64,000 bases of DNA from 62-47 sp051954235 (GCA_051954235.1 JBQCHY010000005.1:62001-126000), one strand, 5' to 3'. Counted from the first letter of the stretch, positions 17,931-27,680 are shown. Numbers and translations are program-made. The notes: generated by a model not told the origin, from the letters alone.

Positions 17931-18248
17931 ATGAAATCGACCCTGTCTCTGGTTGCTCTGGCTGCTTTCGCTGCCCTCTCCGCTGCTGCGCCGGCTCACG
18001 CCGACAACCGGGTCTTCATCATCGCCAACCAGTCGGACGGCTACGGCATCGATGAATGCCTCGCCAACGGCCAGACCTGCGGCGCCCATGCCGCCCGCGC
18101 CTATTGCCAGTCGCGGGAATTCACCGAAGCGACCGCATTCCGCCGGGTCGATCCCGACGAGGTGACCGGCGCCATTCCGGCCTCGACCGGTGCCCACCGC
18201 CGGGGTTCCGGTAGCGCCGAATTCATCGCCATCACCTGCCACCGCTAA
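17931..18248 (+). CDS. Small secreted protein of unknown function
   Basis: A 105-residue product with a clear signal peptide (MKSTLSLVALAAFAALSAAAPAHA) and a mature part starting DNRVFIIANQSDGYGIDECL. It contains four cysteines that could form two disulfides in the periplasm. ATG 17931 is chosen because the signal peptide begins there; an in-frame ATG at 17907 would add eight residues. I recognise no domain. It is on the plus strand ahead of another secreted protein, with about 220 bases between. Confidence 0.75.
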   Translation: MKSTLSLVALAAFAALSAAAPAHADNRVFIIANQSDGYGIDECLANGQTCGAHAARAYCQSREFTEATAFRRVDPDEVTGAIPASTGAHRRGSGSAEFIAITCHR

Positions 18249-18472
18249 AAGGCCCGCAATTCAACGTGGTCGTCACGGGATCGTGCCCGCGGCCGCCACA
18301 CTCACGCCTTGGAACAACGTGACAGTGGCCAAGTCGTCGCTCGGCCGGACCGGCCGCGGCCGCGATGCCCTGCATCGTGGCCCGACGATGCTATAAGGGC
18401 GTGCGATTCAAGGCTTGGCGATTCGCGCGGCCGACATCCACTTCGATCGAAAATGGCTCAATCGACTGCATC

Positions 18473-19600
18473 ATGCTGGATTCCCTGATCGTTTCCACCT
18501 CACGCTGGGCGTTGGCCGGTGCAATCCTTGCGAGCATCGTGGCGTTCGGCGGTCCAGCGGACGCGCAGAATTATCCGCCGCCGCAAGCCGGCGGTGCGGC
18601 CAATCCGATGTGTGCGCGGCTCGAAGCGCAGCTCGCCGGCATCGACCGCGGCGGCGGCGATCCGGCCCGCGCCGAGCAGATCCGCCGCTATCAGGACGCC
18701 GCCACTCGGCAGCAGCATGAGCTCGACCGCGTCACCGCGCAGGCCAAGCGCATGGGCTGCGATAGCTCCGGTTTCTTCTCGCTGTTCAACGGGCAATCGG
18801 CGCAATGCGGCCCGGTCAACAACCAGATCCAGCAGATGCGCGCCAACCTCGACCAGATGCTCGGCAGCCTCGAACAATTGCGCGGCAGCGGCGGACACGA
18901 GCGCGACAGCCAGCGCCGCTCGGTGCTGGCCGCGCTGGCGCAGAACAATTGCGGCCCGCAATATGCCAATGCGCCGCGCGGCCCCGGGGGCTTCTTCGAA
19001 AACCTGTTCGGCGGCGGCAACAACAACCCCAATCCGGGCGAAGCCGATCCGAATATCGCGCCGCCGCCCGGCGCGCCGTCAGGCACCTATCGCACCGTCT
19101 GCGTGCGGAGTTGCGACGGCTATTACTTCCCGATTTCGTTCGCGACAGTGCAAAGCCGCTTCGGCGACGACGAGCGGGCCTGCAAGAACCAGTGTCCGGC
19201 GACGGAGGCCAATCTCTACACTTATCGCAATCCCGGCGAGGACATGAACCAGGCGGTGTCGATTGCGGGTCAGCCCTATACGTCGCTGCCTCATGCGTTC
19301 CAGTATCGCAAGACGTTCGATCCGAACTGCACCTGCAAGGCCAATGGCGAAACCTGGTCGCAGGCGTTGAAGCATCTTGACGACAAGGCCTCGCTGCAAC
19401 AGGGCGACATCATCGTCACCGAGGACCGCGCCAAGAAGATGTCGCAGCCGAAGGCCGCGCCGCAGAAGAAGGGCGCGGCAACGGCACAGGACAACGGCAC
19501 GGCAGCCGCTCCCGCCGCTACGCCGGGCAATTCGCCCGCCGCGAACACCGACAAGAACGGCATTCGCACCGTGGGTCCGACGTTCCTGCCGACGCGCTGA
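18473..19600 (+). CDS. DUF2865 domain-containing secreted protein
   Basis: About 375 residues. A signal peptide ending GPADAQN is followed by a coiled-coil-like region with paired cysteines (residues about 45-165), a Gly/Asn/Pro-rich linker (GGFFENLFGGGNNNPNP), then a conserved domain YRTVCVRSCDGYYFPISFATV...CKNQCPATEANLY. The tail is Lys/Ala/Pro-rich. I assign this C-terminal pattern to DUF2865, found mainly in Bradyrhizobium relatives; its role is unknown. The start at ATG 18473 is set by the signal peptide, although the frame stays open upstream. The distribution of cysteines suggests an envelope protein with disulfides. Confidence 0.82.
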   Translation: MLDSLIVSTSRWALAGAILASIVAFGGPADAQNYPPPQAGGAANPMCARLEAQLAGIDRGGGDPARAEQIRRYQDAATRQQHELDRVTAQAKRMGCDSSGFFSLFNGQSAQCGPVNNQIQQMRANLDQMLGSLEQLRGSGGHERDSQRRSVLAALAQNNCGPQYANAPRGPGGFFENLFGGGNNNPNPGEADPNIAPPPGAPSGTYRTVCVRSCDGYYFPISFATVQSRFGDDERACKNQCPATEANLYTYRNPGEDMNQAVSIAGQPYTSLPHAFQYRKTFDPNCTCKANGETWSQALKHLDDKASLQQGDIIVTEDRAKKMSQPKAAPQKKGAATAQDNGTAAAPAATPGNSPAANTDKNGIRTVGPTFLPTR

Positions 19601-19670
19601 TGCGTTGAGGTGCGCGTAACGGCTGATGCAGAGCCGAGCGGTCGTTTATTGACAGACATGCAACTCGATC

Positions 19671-19804
19671 AGCGTCGTCCCCGCGAAGGCGGGGACCCAG
19701 ACGCCGTGTCGCGGATGACGCGCACTGCGATAGTCACTTTTGACAGACCGTCAGACCCACAATCGCCAGGGATTCTGGGTCCCCCCTTCGCGGGGACGAC
19801 GCTG
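19671..19804. repeat. Composite palindromic repeat, copy 1
   Basis: Outer arms AGCGTCGTCCCCGCG and CGCGGGGACGACGCT face each other across about 100 bases. The left half continues GGGGACCCAGACGCCG, and the right half, read in reverse, GGGGACCCAGAATCCCTGG, so the two inner halves differ. Four more copies lie at 21719, 42676, 48918 and 56246. The surrounding 323-base gap (19601-19923) holds no gene that I can support. Confidence 0.85.
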
Positions 19805-19850
19805 AGGATTTTGTGACGGTGTACGCACAAGCGACCTTGTCGGCGCGTCA

Positions 19851-19886
19851 AAGACGTGGATGGCCGGAATAAATCCGGCCATGACG
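19851..19886. repeat. Half copy of the GTCATGGCCGG palindromic repeat
   Basis: AAAGACGTGGATGGCCGG...CCGGCCATGACG repeats the right arm of the element at 152-239. Only one arm is present, followed by a degraded CTTCGCGGGGATGACGC fragment of the other repeat family at about 19900-19918. Confidence 0.65.
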
Positions 19887-19923
19887 ACGGAGAGGCCCTC
19901 GCCTTCGCGGGGATGACGCTGGC

Positions 19924-21669
19924 TCAACCCTCGAACACGTCCGTCGACGCCTTGCCGCTGCGTGGGGTCAGCGTTGCGTCGGCGGGCGGCAGCAGTGCGC
20001 CGGAGTCGCGGAAGCGGTTGGTGATCGGATAACGGCGGTCGCGGCCGAAGTTCTTGCGCGTCACCTTGACGCCCGGCGCGGCTTGACGTCGCTTGTATTC
20101 CGCGATGTTCAGGAGACGATCGATCCGCACCACAGTATCGCGCTCGAAGCCGCCTGCGACGATGTCGGCCAGCGGTTGCTCGCGCTCCACCAGCCGCTCA
20201 AGGATGGCATCGAGCACGTCGTAAGGCGGCAGCGAGTCCTGATCGGTCTGGTTGTCGCGCAGTTCAGCGGTCGGCGGCCGCACAATGATGTTGTTCGGAA
20301 TCACTTCACCCGAAGGCCCGAGCGCGCCGTCCGGCTTCCACGTATTGCGGAGACGCGAAAGCCGAAACACCTCGGTCTTGTAGATGTCCTTGATCGGATT
20401 GAAGCCGCCGTTCATGTCGCCGTAGAGCGTGGCGTAGCCGACCGACATCTCCGACTTGTTGCCCGTAGTCACCACCATCGCGCCGGTCTTGTTGGACAGC
20501 GCCATCAACAGCGTGCCGCGCGTGCGCGCCTGCAAGTTCTCCTCGGTGATATCGCGCGGCAAACCCTTGAACGTGTCGGCAAGGATCGCCTCGAAGCCAT
20601 TGACGGCATCGGCGATCGGCAGCACCTCGTAGCGAATGCCGAGCGCCTTGGCGAGCTTCGCCGCGTCGTCGAGCGACACCTGCGCAGTGTACTTGAACGG
20701 CAGCATGACGCCGCGCACGCGCTCCGCCCCTAACGCATCGACAGCGATCGCCGCGCACAGCGCCGAGTCGATGCCGCCGGAGACACCCATCAGCACGCCG
20801 GGGAAACCGTTCTTACCGACATAGTCTCGCAGGCCGAGCACGCAGGCGGCGTAATCCGCCTCATCGTCATCGGGCAGCGGCGCGACCGGACCCTTGCAGC
20901 GCCATCCCTCCGCACCTTTGGTGAACGTGAGCGTCATGATGTTTTCAACGAAGGCCGGCAATTGCGCGGCGAGCGAACGGTCGGCGTTGAGCACGAATGA
21001 CGCGCCGTCGAACACCAGTTCGTCCTGCCCGCCGACCTGATTGAGATAGACCAGCGGCAGTTCGCTTTCGGTGACGCGCGCCACCGAAATCGACAGCCGC
21101 ATGTCGGTCTTGCCCTTGGCGTAAGGTGAACCGTTCGGCACCACCAGAATTTCCGCGCCGGTCTCCGCAAGACACTCGACGACGTTCTCGTAGTCGGCCG
21201 ATTCCTCGAGCCAGGTGTCCTCGCAGATCGGCACACCGATGCGCACGCCGCCGATCGTCACCGGTCCCGCGACAGGTCCCCGCGCGAACACGCGCTTCTC
21301 GTCGAACACGCCGTAGTTCGGCAGGTTGACCTTGTAGCGCAACGCCGCGATGCGGCCTTCCGCCAAGAGCGCGCAGGCATTGTAGAGCTTGCCGTTGTCG
21401 ACCCAAGGCGAGCCGATCAGCATCGCCGGGCCGTCCACGCTTTCACGCGCGAGGTCTTCGATGGCGGCGCGGCAGGCCGCCTGAAACGCAGGCTTCAGCA
21501 CCAGATCTTCCGGCGGATAACCGGCGATGAACAATTCCGGCAGTACGAGCAGATCGGCGCCGGCGGCTTTCGCCTGCGCCCGCGCTTCGCGCGCCTTGGC
21601 GGCATTGCCGGCGATGTCGCCAACCGTGGGATTGAGTTGCGCCAGCGTGATCTTGAATTCGGTCGCCAT
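19924..21669 (-). CDS. nadE: Glutamine-dependent NAD+ synthetase
   Basis: A 581-residue two-domain enzyme. The N-terminal nitrilase-like glutaminase domain has VLPELFIAGYPPEDL (Glu), RYKVNLPNYGVFDEKR (Lys) and PICEDTW (Cys). The C-terminal synthetase has the ATP loop MGVSGGIDSAL. It amidates deamido-NAD to NAD using ammonia channelled from glutamine. I start it at ATG 21669 (MATEFKITLAQ); the upstream open frame reads into a repeat (MGPRLRGDD) and is not protein-like. Confidence 0.95.
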   Translation of the reverse strand: MATEFKITLAQLNPTVGDIAGNAAKAREARAQAKAAGADLLVLPELFIAGYPPEDLVLKPAFQAACRAAIEDLARESVDGPAMLIGSPWVDNGKLYNACALLAEGRIAALRYKVNLPNYGVFDEKRVFARGPVAGPVTIGGVRIGVPICEDTWLEESADYENVVECLAETGAEILVVPNGSPYAKGKTDMRLSISVARVTESELPLVYLNQVGGQDELVFDGASFVLNADRSLAAQLPAFVENIMTLTFTKGAEGWRCKGPVAPLPDDDEADYAACVLGLRDYVGKNGFPGVLMGVSGGIDSALCAAIAVDALGAERVRGVMLPFKYTAQVSLDDAAKLAKALGIRYEVLPIADAVNGFEAILADTFKGLPRDITEENLQARTRGTLLMALSNKTGAMVVTTGNKSEMSVGYATLYGDMNGGFNPIKDIYKTEVFRLSRLRNTWKPDGALGPSGEVIPNNIIVRPPTAELRDNQTDQDSLPPYDVLDAILERLVEREQPLADIVAGGFERDTVVRIDRLLNIAEYKRRQAAPGVKVTRKNFGRDRRYPITNRFRDSGALLPPADATLTPRSGKASTDVFEG

Positions 21670-21718
21670 CAATTCACCTGCCTCGCGCAATTCATCACAA
21701 ACCACATCCCCACCCACC

Positions 21719-21840
21719 GGGTCGTCCCCGCGCAGGCGGGGACCCATAACCCCTGGCGTCAGTTATCATAAGATAACTTCGCTTTGGTGATAGAGCCGAA
21801 ACGCTGCGGCGTATGGGTCCCCGCCTGCGCGGGGACGACG
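21719..21840. repeat. Composite palindromic repeat, copy 2
   Basis: GTCGTCCCCGCGCAGGCGGGGACCC and GGGTCCCCGCCTGCGCGGGGACGAC face each other. The left inner half reads CATAACCCCTGGCG, while the right inner half in reverse reads CATACGCCGCAGCG. A small extra hairpin AGTTATC/GATAACT lies at 21761-21778. It separates nadE from dgkA. Confidence 0.85.
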
Positions 21841-21888
21841 CTTTTCGCATTGGAAGTCGGTCCACCAAACAAATTTCGGATTGGACAC

Positions 21889-22242
21889 TCAAACCCACCC
21901 CAGACATTCAGCCAGCGCCAAAAGCCAGACCGCGCCCGCGATGATCAGGGTGACACCGACCGCCGCCGAGCCCATGTCCTTGACGCGGCCGATCTGCGGA
22001 TCGTGATCGGTGGTCAGCCGGTCGGCCAGTTTCTCGATAGCCGTGTTGAGCAGTTCGACGACCAGCAGCAGCAGGATCACCGCCACCATCTCGATCCGCC
22101 GCGCCGGTGTGATACCGATCAGCCATGCCAACGGCACCGAGAGGATCAGTGCCGCCAGTTCCTCGCGGATCGCCTGTTCGGAGCGGATGGCGAAGGCCAA
22201 TCCGTTCCACGAATTGACCGTCGCCCGCCACGCCCTCAGCAC
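21889..22242 (-). CDS. dgkA: Diacylglycerol kinase
   Basis: A 117-residue three-helix membrane kinase with the family signature ELLNTAIEKLADRLT and KDMGSAAVG. It phosphorylates diacylglycerol with ATP to phosphatidic acid and recycles lipid released by envelope glycan synthesis. The start is GTG 22242, one base after the aroG stop, so it is translated from the aroG transcript. Confidence 0.92.
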   Translation of the reverse strand: MLRAWRATVNSWNGLAFAIRSEQAIREELAALILSVPLAWLIGITPARRIEMVAVILLLLVVELLNTAIEKLADRLTTDHDPQIGRVKDMGSAAVGVTLIIAGAVWLLALAECLGWV

Positions 22243-22243
22243 A

Positions 22244-23632
22244 TCACATTCCCGCAGCCGCCGGTAGCGGTTGCGCCTTGCCGGCGCGCTCCTGCTTGAG
22301 CAGTTCGGCGATCAGGAACGCCATGTCGATCGACTGCTCGGCATTGAGCCGCGGATCGCAGACCGTGTGATAGCGGTCGTTGAGATGCTCGTCGGTGATC
22401 GCGCGCGCGCCGCCGAGACATTCCGTGACGTCCTGCCCCGTCATCTCCAGATGCACGCCGCCAGCGTAGGTGCCTTCCGCCGCGTGCACGTTGAAGAAGC
22501 CCTTCACCTCGGACAGGATGCGGTCGAACGGCCGCGTCTTGTAGCCTGTGGTCGAGGTGATGGTGTTGCCGTGCATCGGATCGCACGACCACACCACGAC
22601 ACGCCCTTCCCGCTGCACCGCGCGCACCAGCGGCGGCAGGCCGTCGGCGACCTTGTCGGCGCCGAAGCGCGAGATCAGCGTCAGCCGGCCCGGCTCGTTG
22701 TCCGGGTTGAGGATGTCGATCAGCTTCAACAGTTCGTCCGGCTTCAGCGACGGACCGCACTTGAGGCCAATCGGATTCTTGATGCCGCGGAAGTATTCGA
22801 CATGGGCGTGATCGAGCTGACGGGTGCGGTCTCCGATCCAGATCATGTGGCCGGAGGTCGCGTACCAGTCGCCTGTCGTCGAATCGACACGCGTGAACGC
22901 CTGCTCGTACCCGAGCAGCAGCGCCTCGTGGCTGGTGTACATCTCGGTCGCCCGCAACTCCGGATGGCTCTCCAGATTGAGGCCGCATGCGCGCATGAAG
23001 TTGAGCGCGTCGGAGATGCGGTCAGCCAGCTCCTGATAGCGCCGCGACTGCTGCGATCCCTTGACGAAGCCGAGCATCCACTCGTGCACGCTGGCAAGGT
23101 TGGCGTAGCCGCCGGTCGCGAAGGCGCGCAGCAGGTTCAGCGTCGCCGCCGACTGGCGGTAGGCCATCACCTGCCGGCGCGGGTCCGGGGTGCGGGCCTC
23201 GGCGGTGAAGGCGATGTCGTTGACGATGTCGCCGCGATAGCTCGGTAGCTCGACACCGTCGACCTTCTCCATCGGCGACGAGCGCGGCTTGGCGAACTGG
23301 CCGGCGATGCGGCCGACCTTCACCACCGGCAGCGCGCCGGCATAGGTCAGCACCACCGCCATCTGCAGCAGCACGCGGAAGAAGTCGCGGATGTTGTTGG
23401 CACCGTGCTCGGCGAAGCTCTCGGCGCAATCGCCGCCCTGCAACAGGAAAGCCTCGCCCTTTGCGACTCGGGCCAGAGACTTCTTCAGGTTGCGCGCCTC
23501 ACCGGCAAAAACCAGCGGCGGAAACGTCGCGAGTTGCGCCTCGACGTCGGCCAAGGCCTTCGCATCGGGATAGGCCGGCATCTGCACCACCGGCTTGTTG
23601 CGCCAACTGTCGGGTGTCCACCGCTCGGACAT
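22244..23632 (-). CDS. aroG: 3-deoxy-7-phosphoheptulonate synthase, class II
   Basis: A 462-residue class II DAHP synthase: SERWTPDSWRNKPVVQMP at the N terminus, FLLQGGDCAESF, RIAGQFAKPRS and SCDPMHGNT in the active site. It makes the first shikimate-pathway intermediate from phosphoenolpyruvate and erythrose 4-phosphate. ATG 23632 has GGGAG nine bases upstream; an in-frame TTG three codons earlier is less likely. dgkA follows directly. Confidence 0.95.
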   Translation of the reverse strand: MSERWTPDSWRNKPVVQMPAYPDAKALADVEAQLATFPPLVFAGEARNLKKSLARVAKGEAFLLQGGDCAESFAEHGANNIRDFFRVLLQMAVVLTYAGALPVVKVGRIAGQFAKPRSSPMEKVDGVELPSYRGDIVNDIAFTAEARTPDPRRQVMAYRQSAATLNLLRAFATGGYANLASVHEWMLGFVKGSQQSRRYQELADRISDALNFMRACGLNLESHPELRATEMYTSHEALLLGYEQAFTRVDSTTGDWYATSGHMIWIGDRTRQLDHAHVEYFRGIKNPIGLKCGPSLKPDELLKLIDILNPDNEPGRLTLISRFGADKVADGLPPLVRAVQREGRVVVWSCDPMHGNTITSTTGYKTRPFDRILSEVKGFFNVHAAEGTYAGGVHLEMTGQDVTECLGGARAITDEHLNDRYHTVCDPRLNAEQSIDMAFLIAELLKQERAGKAQPLPAAAGM

Positions 23633-23880
23633 GGTCTTCAACTCCCAGAAAATAAGACGCCGCGGCCGTGCGACCGCGGATCGGCGGGTTATACACAGGT
23701 CGCCCGCCTCTCGCCAGTTGGAAATCAGCGTTGCAGGACAAGGCCTTGCGGCGCACGCGAAATTCGCATTTGCTGCGGACGATCGGACAGGTGGCGCGCC
23801 CGAGGTCGAAGGTCAAGTTCTGGCCTTCAGGCATGCGGCCTGCGCGGGCCGACCGGCCGGACGACAAGGGAGCTACGGAC

Positions 23881-24828
23881 TTGAGTTTGGCGCTGAGGCC
23901 TCGCGGACAGGAGCCGGCGAAGGATGTCGCACCGGCACCTCTCGACGACGTCTACTCCGACGACATCTCAATTCCCGCCACTGATGGCTATCAACTCGCC
24001 GCCACGCTCTATCTGCCGCGCGGGGCCAAGCATCATGCCGTTCTCATCAACTCGGCGACCGCCGTGCCGCGCGGCTATTACGACGCCTTCGCGCGCTATC
24101 TGACGCGGCAGGGCTGCGCGGTCCTCACCTACGACTATCGCGGTATCGGCGGCTCGCGGCCGAAACCCGCCGCCGGCGGCAGGCCGCCGTCGCTGCGCGG
24201 CTTCGCTGCGTCGATGACGGACTGGGCCGCGAAGGATGTGACCGGCGCGGTGACATGGATGCGCCAGCGTTACGGCAACGTGCCGCTGCTCTATGTCGGC
24301 CATTCGTTCGGCGGCCAGGCGCTGGGATTATTACCCAACAACACCGAGGTGACACGTGCGCTGTTCGTGTCGGCACAGGCCGCCTACTGGAAGCTGATGC
24401 CGTCGCCCGAGCGCTATCGCGTCTACCTGTTCATGAACTATCTCGGTAGGCCGGTGGCGCGAGTCGCAGGCTATCTGCCGGGCCGCATGATGCTCGGTCA
24501 GGATTTGCCCAAGGGCGTATTCCTCGAATGGACGCGCTGGGTCATGAACGAACGCTATTTGTTGGGCGATGCGACGCTCACAGCGCTGCCGAACTTCGCC
24601 AACTACAAGGCGCCGCTGCGCGCGCTCGCCTTCACCGACGATACCTGGGCGCCACGTCCGGCGGTGGAGTTGTTGTGCTCCGGCTTCACCGCGACGACGC
24701 CCGAGGTGGTGTCGATCGCGCCGAGCGATGCCGGCGTGAAGAGCATCGGCCACATGGGCTTCTTTCGCCGCGAACATCGCGGCACGCTATGGCGCAATGC
24801 GGCCGATTGGCTGGGTGTGATCGAGTAG
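23881..24828 (+). CDS. Alpha/beta hydrolase (COG4757-like)
   Basis: About 315 residues with the nucleophile elbow YVGHSFGGQAL, an acid-bearing loop AFTDDTWAP and a histidine in SIGHMGFFR, so the catalytic triad is complete. The core begins SDDISIPATDGYQLAATLY. I place the start at TTG 23881 because AAGGGAG lies eight bases upstream; ATG 23833 or an open frame from 23668 are alternatives. It is a cytoplasmic esterase or acyl-transferase-like protein with unknown substrate. It diverges from aroG. Confidence 0.8.
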   Translation: MSLALRPRGQEPAKDVAPAPLDDVYSDDISIPATDGYQLAATLYLPRGAKHHAVLINSATAVPRGYYDAFARYLTRQGCAVLTYDYRGIGGSRPKPAAGGRPPSLRGFAASMTDWAAKDVTGAVTWMRQRYGNVPLLYVGHSFGGQALGLLPNNTEVTRALFVSAQAAYWKLMPSPERYRVYLFMNYLGRPVARVAGYLPGRMMLGQDLPKGVFLEWTRWVMNERYLLGDATLTALPNFANYKAPLRALAFTDDTWAPRPAVELLCSGFTATTPEVVSIAPSDAGVKSIGHMGFFRREHRGTLWRNAADWLGVIE

Positions 24829-24989
24829 CCGGTTCCAACAAACGTGGTCATCGTCCGCGGAGGCGGACGATCCAGTAACCACGGCAAACGCAGCGAAAAC
24901 TCGAATCGACATTGAATACTGGATACTCCACCTTCGCGGAGTATGACGGTCTTCGTGTTGCAAGCGCAATTCGCTCGCGCGGCGGTGCC

Positions 24990-26375
24990 CTACTCCGCCG
25001 CCTCGCGCACGTAGCGGGCGGTGCGGGTGCGCATGGTCACCAGTTCTTCGGCCGAGGTCGGGTGCAGCGCCATGGTGGCGTCGAAGTCGGCTTTGGTGGC
25101 CTTCATCTTCACCGCGATGGCGATCACCTGAACGAGTTCGGCGGCTTCCGGTCCGACGATGTGACAGCCGAGAACGCGGTCGCTCGCGCCGTCCACCACC
25201 AGCTTCATCAGCACGCGGGACTGGCTACCCGACAGCGTCGCCTTCAACGGGCGGAACGTGGTCTTGTAGACATCGACGGTGGCGAACTGCGCCCGCGCCT
25301 GCTCTTCCGTCAGGCCGACGGTGCCGACCTGCGGCTGCGTGAACACCGCCGTCGGGATATCGGCGTGATCGACTTTCACCTCGCGCTTGCCGAACACGGT
25401 GTCGGCGAAGGCATGACCCTCGCGGATCGCCACCGGCGTCAGGTTGAAGCGATGGGTGACGTCGCCGACCGCATAGATATTCGGCACCGAGCTTTGCGAG
25501 AATTCGTTGACGGCGATGCCGCCGTTCTTCGGGTTGATGGCGACGCCCGCCTTCTCCAGCCCGAGATTGGCGACGTTGGGATGGCGGCCGATGGCAAACA
25601 TCACCTTGTCGGAGGCGATACTGGAGCCGTTCGACAGATGCGAGGTATACTCGTCGCCGTGCTTCTCGATCCTGTCCACCGTGCAGCCGGTGAGGACGGT
25701 GATGCCGTCCTTCTCCATCTCGGCGCGGACGTGGGCGCGGACGTCATCATCGAAGCCGCGCAAAATGTTGTCGCCGCGATAGATCACCGTCACGTCGGAG
25801 CCGAGCCCGGCGAAGATGCAGGCGAATTCGAGCGCAATATAGCCGCCGCCCTGGATCACGATGCGCTTCGGCAACGCGGGCAGATGAAACGCCTCGTTGG
25901 ACGAAATCACATGTTCGATGCCGGGGATCATCTTGCCGTGGTTCGGCGCGCCGCCGGTGGCGATCAGAATGTATTTCGCGCGGACCTTCTTGCCGTCGTC
26001 CAACACCAGCGTATGCGGGTCCTCGAACACCGCGCGCGACCTGATCACCTGCGCGCCGGACTTCTCGACGTTTGAGGTGTACGCCGCCTCGAGCCGCGCG
26101 ATCTCCTTATCCTTGTTGGCGATCAAGGTCGCCCAGTCGAAGGTCGCGGGCGGAACGGTCCAGCCGAAACCGGCCGCATCCGCAAAGTCGTGGCTGAAAT
26201 GCGAGGCGTAGGCGAACAGCTTCTTCGGCACGCACCCGCGAATGACGCAGGTGCCGCCCATCCGATACTCTTCGGCGATCATGACGCGGGCGCCATGGCC
26301 GGCCGCGATCCGCGCGGCGCGTACGCCGCCCGAGCCGCCGCCTATAACAAACAGATCCGTGTCGAAATCCGCCAT
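24990..26375 (-). CDS. gor: Glutathione-disulfide reductase
   Basis: A 461-residue flavoprotein. FAD loop VIGGGSGGVRAARIA, redox disulfide GGTCVIRGCVPKKL (Cys43/Cys48), NAD(P)H loop IQGGGYIALEF with two arginines in VIYRGDNILRGFD that favour NADPH, and the C-terminal ALHPTSAEELV with the active-site His-Glu pair. It keeps glutathione reduced in the cytoplasm. ATG 26375 matches the family start. Confidence 0.95.
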   Translation of the reverse strand: MADFDTDLFVIGGGSGGVRAARIAAGHGARVMIAEEYRMGGTCVIRGCVPKKLFAYASHFSHDFADAAGFGWTVPPATFDWATLIANKDKEIARLEAAYTSNVEKSGAQVIRSRAVFEDPHTLVLDDGKKVRAKYILIATGGAPNHGKMIPGIEHVISSNEAFHLPALPKRIVIQGGGYIALEFACIFAGLGSDVTVIYRGDNILRGFDDDVRAHVRAEMEKDGITVLTGCTVDRIEKHGDEYTSHLSNGSSIASDKVMFAIGRHPNVANLGLEKAGVAINPKNGGIAVNEFSQSSVPNIYAVGDVTHRFNLTPVAIREGHAFADTVFGKREVKVDHADIPTAVFTQPQVGTVGLTEEQARAQFATVDVYKTTFRPLKATLSGSQSRVLMKLVVDGASDRVLGCHIVGPEAAELVQVIAIAVKMKATKADFDATMALHPTSAEELVTMRTRTARYVREAAE

Positions 26376-26415
26376 CGCCGTTTCCTGATCCCGTTCCGGT
26401 GACACCCGGCTCCGG

Positions 26416-26955
26416 TTACATAATGGGCTTGTTGCGCTTCTTCATCTGGTCGCGAAATTGTTCGCCGACTTTCTCAATCATCTGCTGGCCCCACTGATTC
26501 ATGAAGCCCACGCTGGCGCCGATGGCATGCGGTTCTTCCGTCAGCAGCTTGTGCCCAAGCGGAGTCTTGTAGAAGGTCACCAGATCCTTCAGCTCCTGCT
26601 CGGTGAAGAAGTTGGCGTAGATCTTCGCCATCTGGTCGGCGACTTCGGATTCGCGGCCGGCGAACTCCTTGGCGATGACAAGCGCGACCTCATCCAGATC
26701 CTTCTGATAGTTGAGGTTGTTCTGCAACAGATTGGCCTTGGTGCGCTGAACGATGCCCGGGATGGCGTTGGCATACATCGCCTGCGCGTTCTTCAGAGCA
26801 AGCAATTCCTTGGCGGCTGCCATCGCCGACGGCGACACCGGTTTGAGTTCCTGCTTTGCCGCTGGCGCGGCCGTCTGCGCCTGCGCGGCGGCGCCCGACA
26901 ACGCAAACCCGACAGCGAGGCCGCCGGCGATCAACATCTGGCTGAGATACTTCAT
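26416..26955 (-). CDS. Secreted DUF2059 domain protein
   Basis: A 179-residue protein with a signal peptide (MKYLSQMLIAGGLAVGFALS..) and a helical DUF2059 domain near the C terminus (IYANFFTEQELKDLVTFYKT). AAGGAG lies five bases before ATG 26955, which fixes the start. It sits between rpiA and gor on the same strand, with 26 bases to rpiA. The domain is common in alphaproteobacterial periplasmic proteins, but its role is unknown. Confidence 0.88.
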   Translation of the reverse strand: MKYLSQMLIAGGLAVGFALSGAAAQAQTAAPAAKQELKPVSPSAMAAAKELLALKNAQAMYANAIPGIVQRTKANLLQNNLNYQKDLDEVALVIAKEFAGRESEVADQMAKIYANFFTEQELKDLVTFYKTPLGHKLLTEEPHAIGASVGFMNQWGQQMIEKVGEQFRDQMKKRNKPIM

Positions 26956-26981
26956 GTGAACTCCTTGATTTCCAATTCGAC

Positions 26982-27680
26982 CTAGCGCCGTTCGACGACG
27001 CGAATTCCATTGGCTCCGGCCAGCACCACCGTACTGGCAAGGCCGACAAACAAACCATGCTCGACGACGCCCGGGATCGATGCCAGCGATCCGGCCAGAC
27101 GCGGGGCGTCCGGAATGGCACCGAGGTGGGCATCGATGATCCAGTGGCCGCCATCGGTGACGAAAGCATGGCCGGCGGCGGCCTGCCGGACGCGCAACTC
27201 GCCCGCCACGCCGCAGGCCGTCATGGCTTTCTCGATGCCGCGCCGGGTGGCCGCGAGCCCGAACGGAATGACTTCGATCGGCAGCGGGAAGCGGCCGAGC
27301 CGCTCGACCCACTTTGTATCGTCGGCGATCACGATCATCCGGTCCGACGCCGCTGCCACGATTTTTTCCCGGAGCAACGCGCCGCCGCCGCCCTTGATCA
27401 GGTCGAGCGCGGGATCGACCTCATCCGCGCCGTCCACCGTGAGATCGAGGTGATCGATGTCGTCCAGGGTCGTTAGCGGGACGCCGCACTGTTCGGCCTG
27501 GATGCGGGTCGCTTCCGAGGTCGGAACGCCGATTACCTTGAGGCCACCCCGCACCCGCTCGCCGAGAAGGTCGACGAAATGCTTCGCGGTCGAGCCGGTA
27601 CCGAGCCCGAGCTTCATGCCGTCGCGGACGTCTTCCAGCGCACGCGCAGCCGCCTGTCGCTTCCGGTCATCGAGATTCAT
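26982..27680 (-). CDS. rpiA: Ribose-5-phosphate isomerase A
   Basis: A 232-residue enzyme with MKLGLGTGSTAKHFVDLL, LTVDGADEVDPALDLIKGGG and the catalytic segment GALLREKIVA. It interconverts ribose 5-phosphate and ribulose 5-phosphate in the pentose phosphate pathway. The start is ATG 27680 (MNLDDRK). It diverges from gph across about 207 bases. Confidence 0.95.
   Translation of the reverse strand: MNLDDRKRQAAARALEDVRDGMKLGLGTGSTAKHFVDLLGERVRGGLKVIGVPTSEATRIQAEQCGVPLTTLDDIDHLDLTVDGADEVDPALDLIKGGGGALLREKIVAAASDRMIVIADDTKWVERLGRFPLPIEVIPFGLAATRRGIEKAMTACGVAGELRVRQAAAGHAFVTDGGHWIIDAHLGAIPDAPRLAGSLASIPGVVEHGLFVGLASTVVLAGANGIRVVERR

Noticed and set aside
21670..21747. N-terminal extension of nadE (MGPRLRGDD...)
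   Set aside because: The extension is translated repeat sequence (composite palindrome copy 2) and family members start at ATG 21669.
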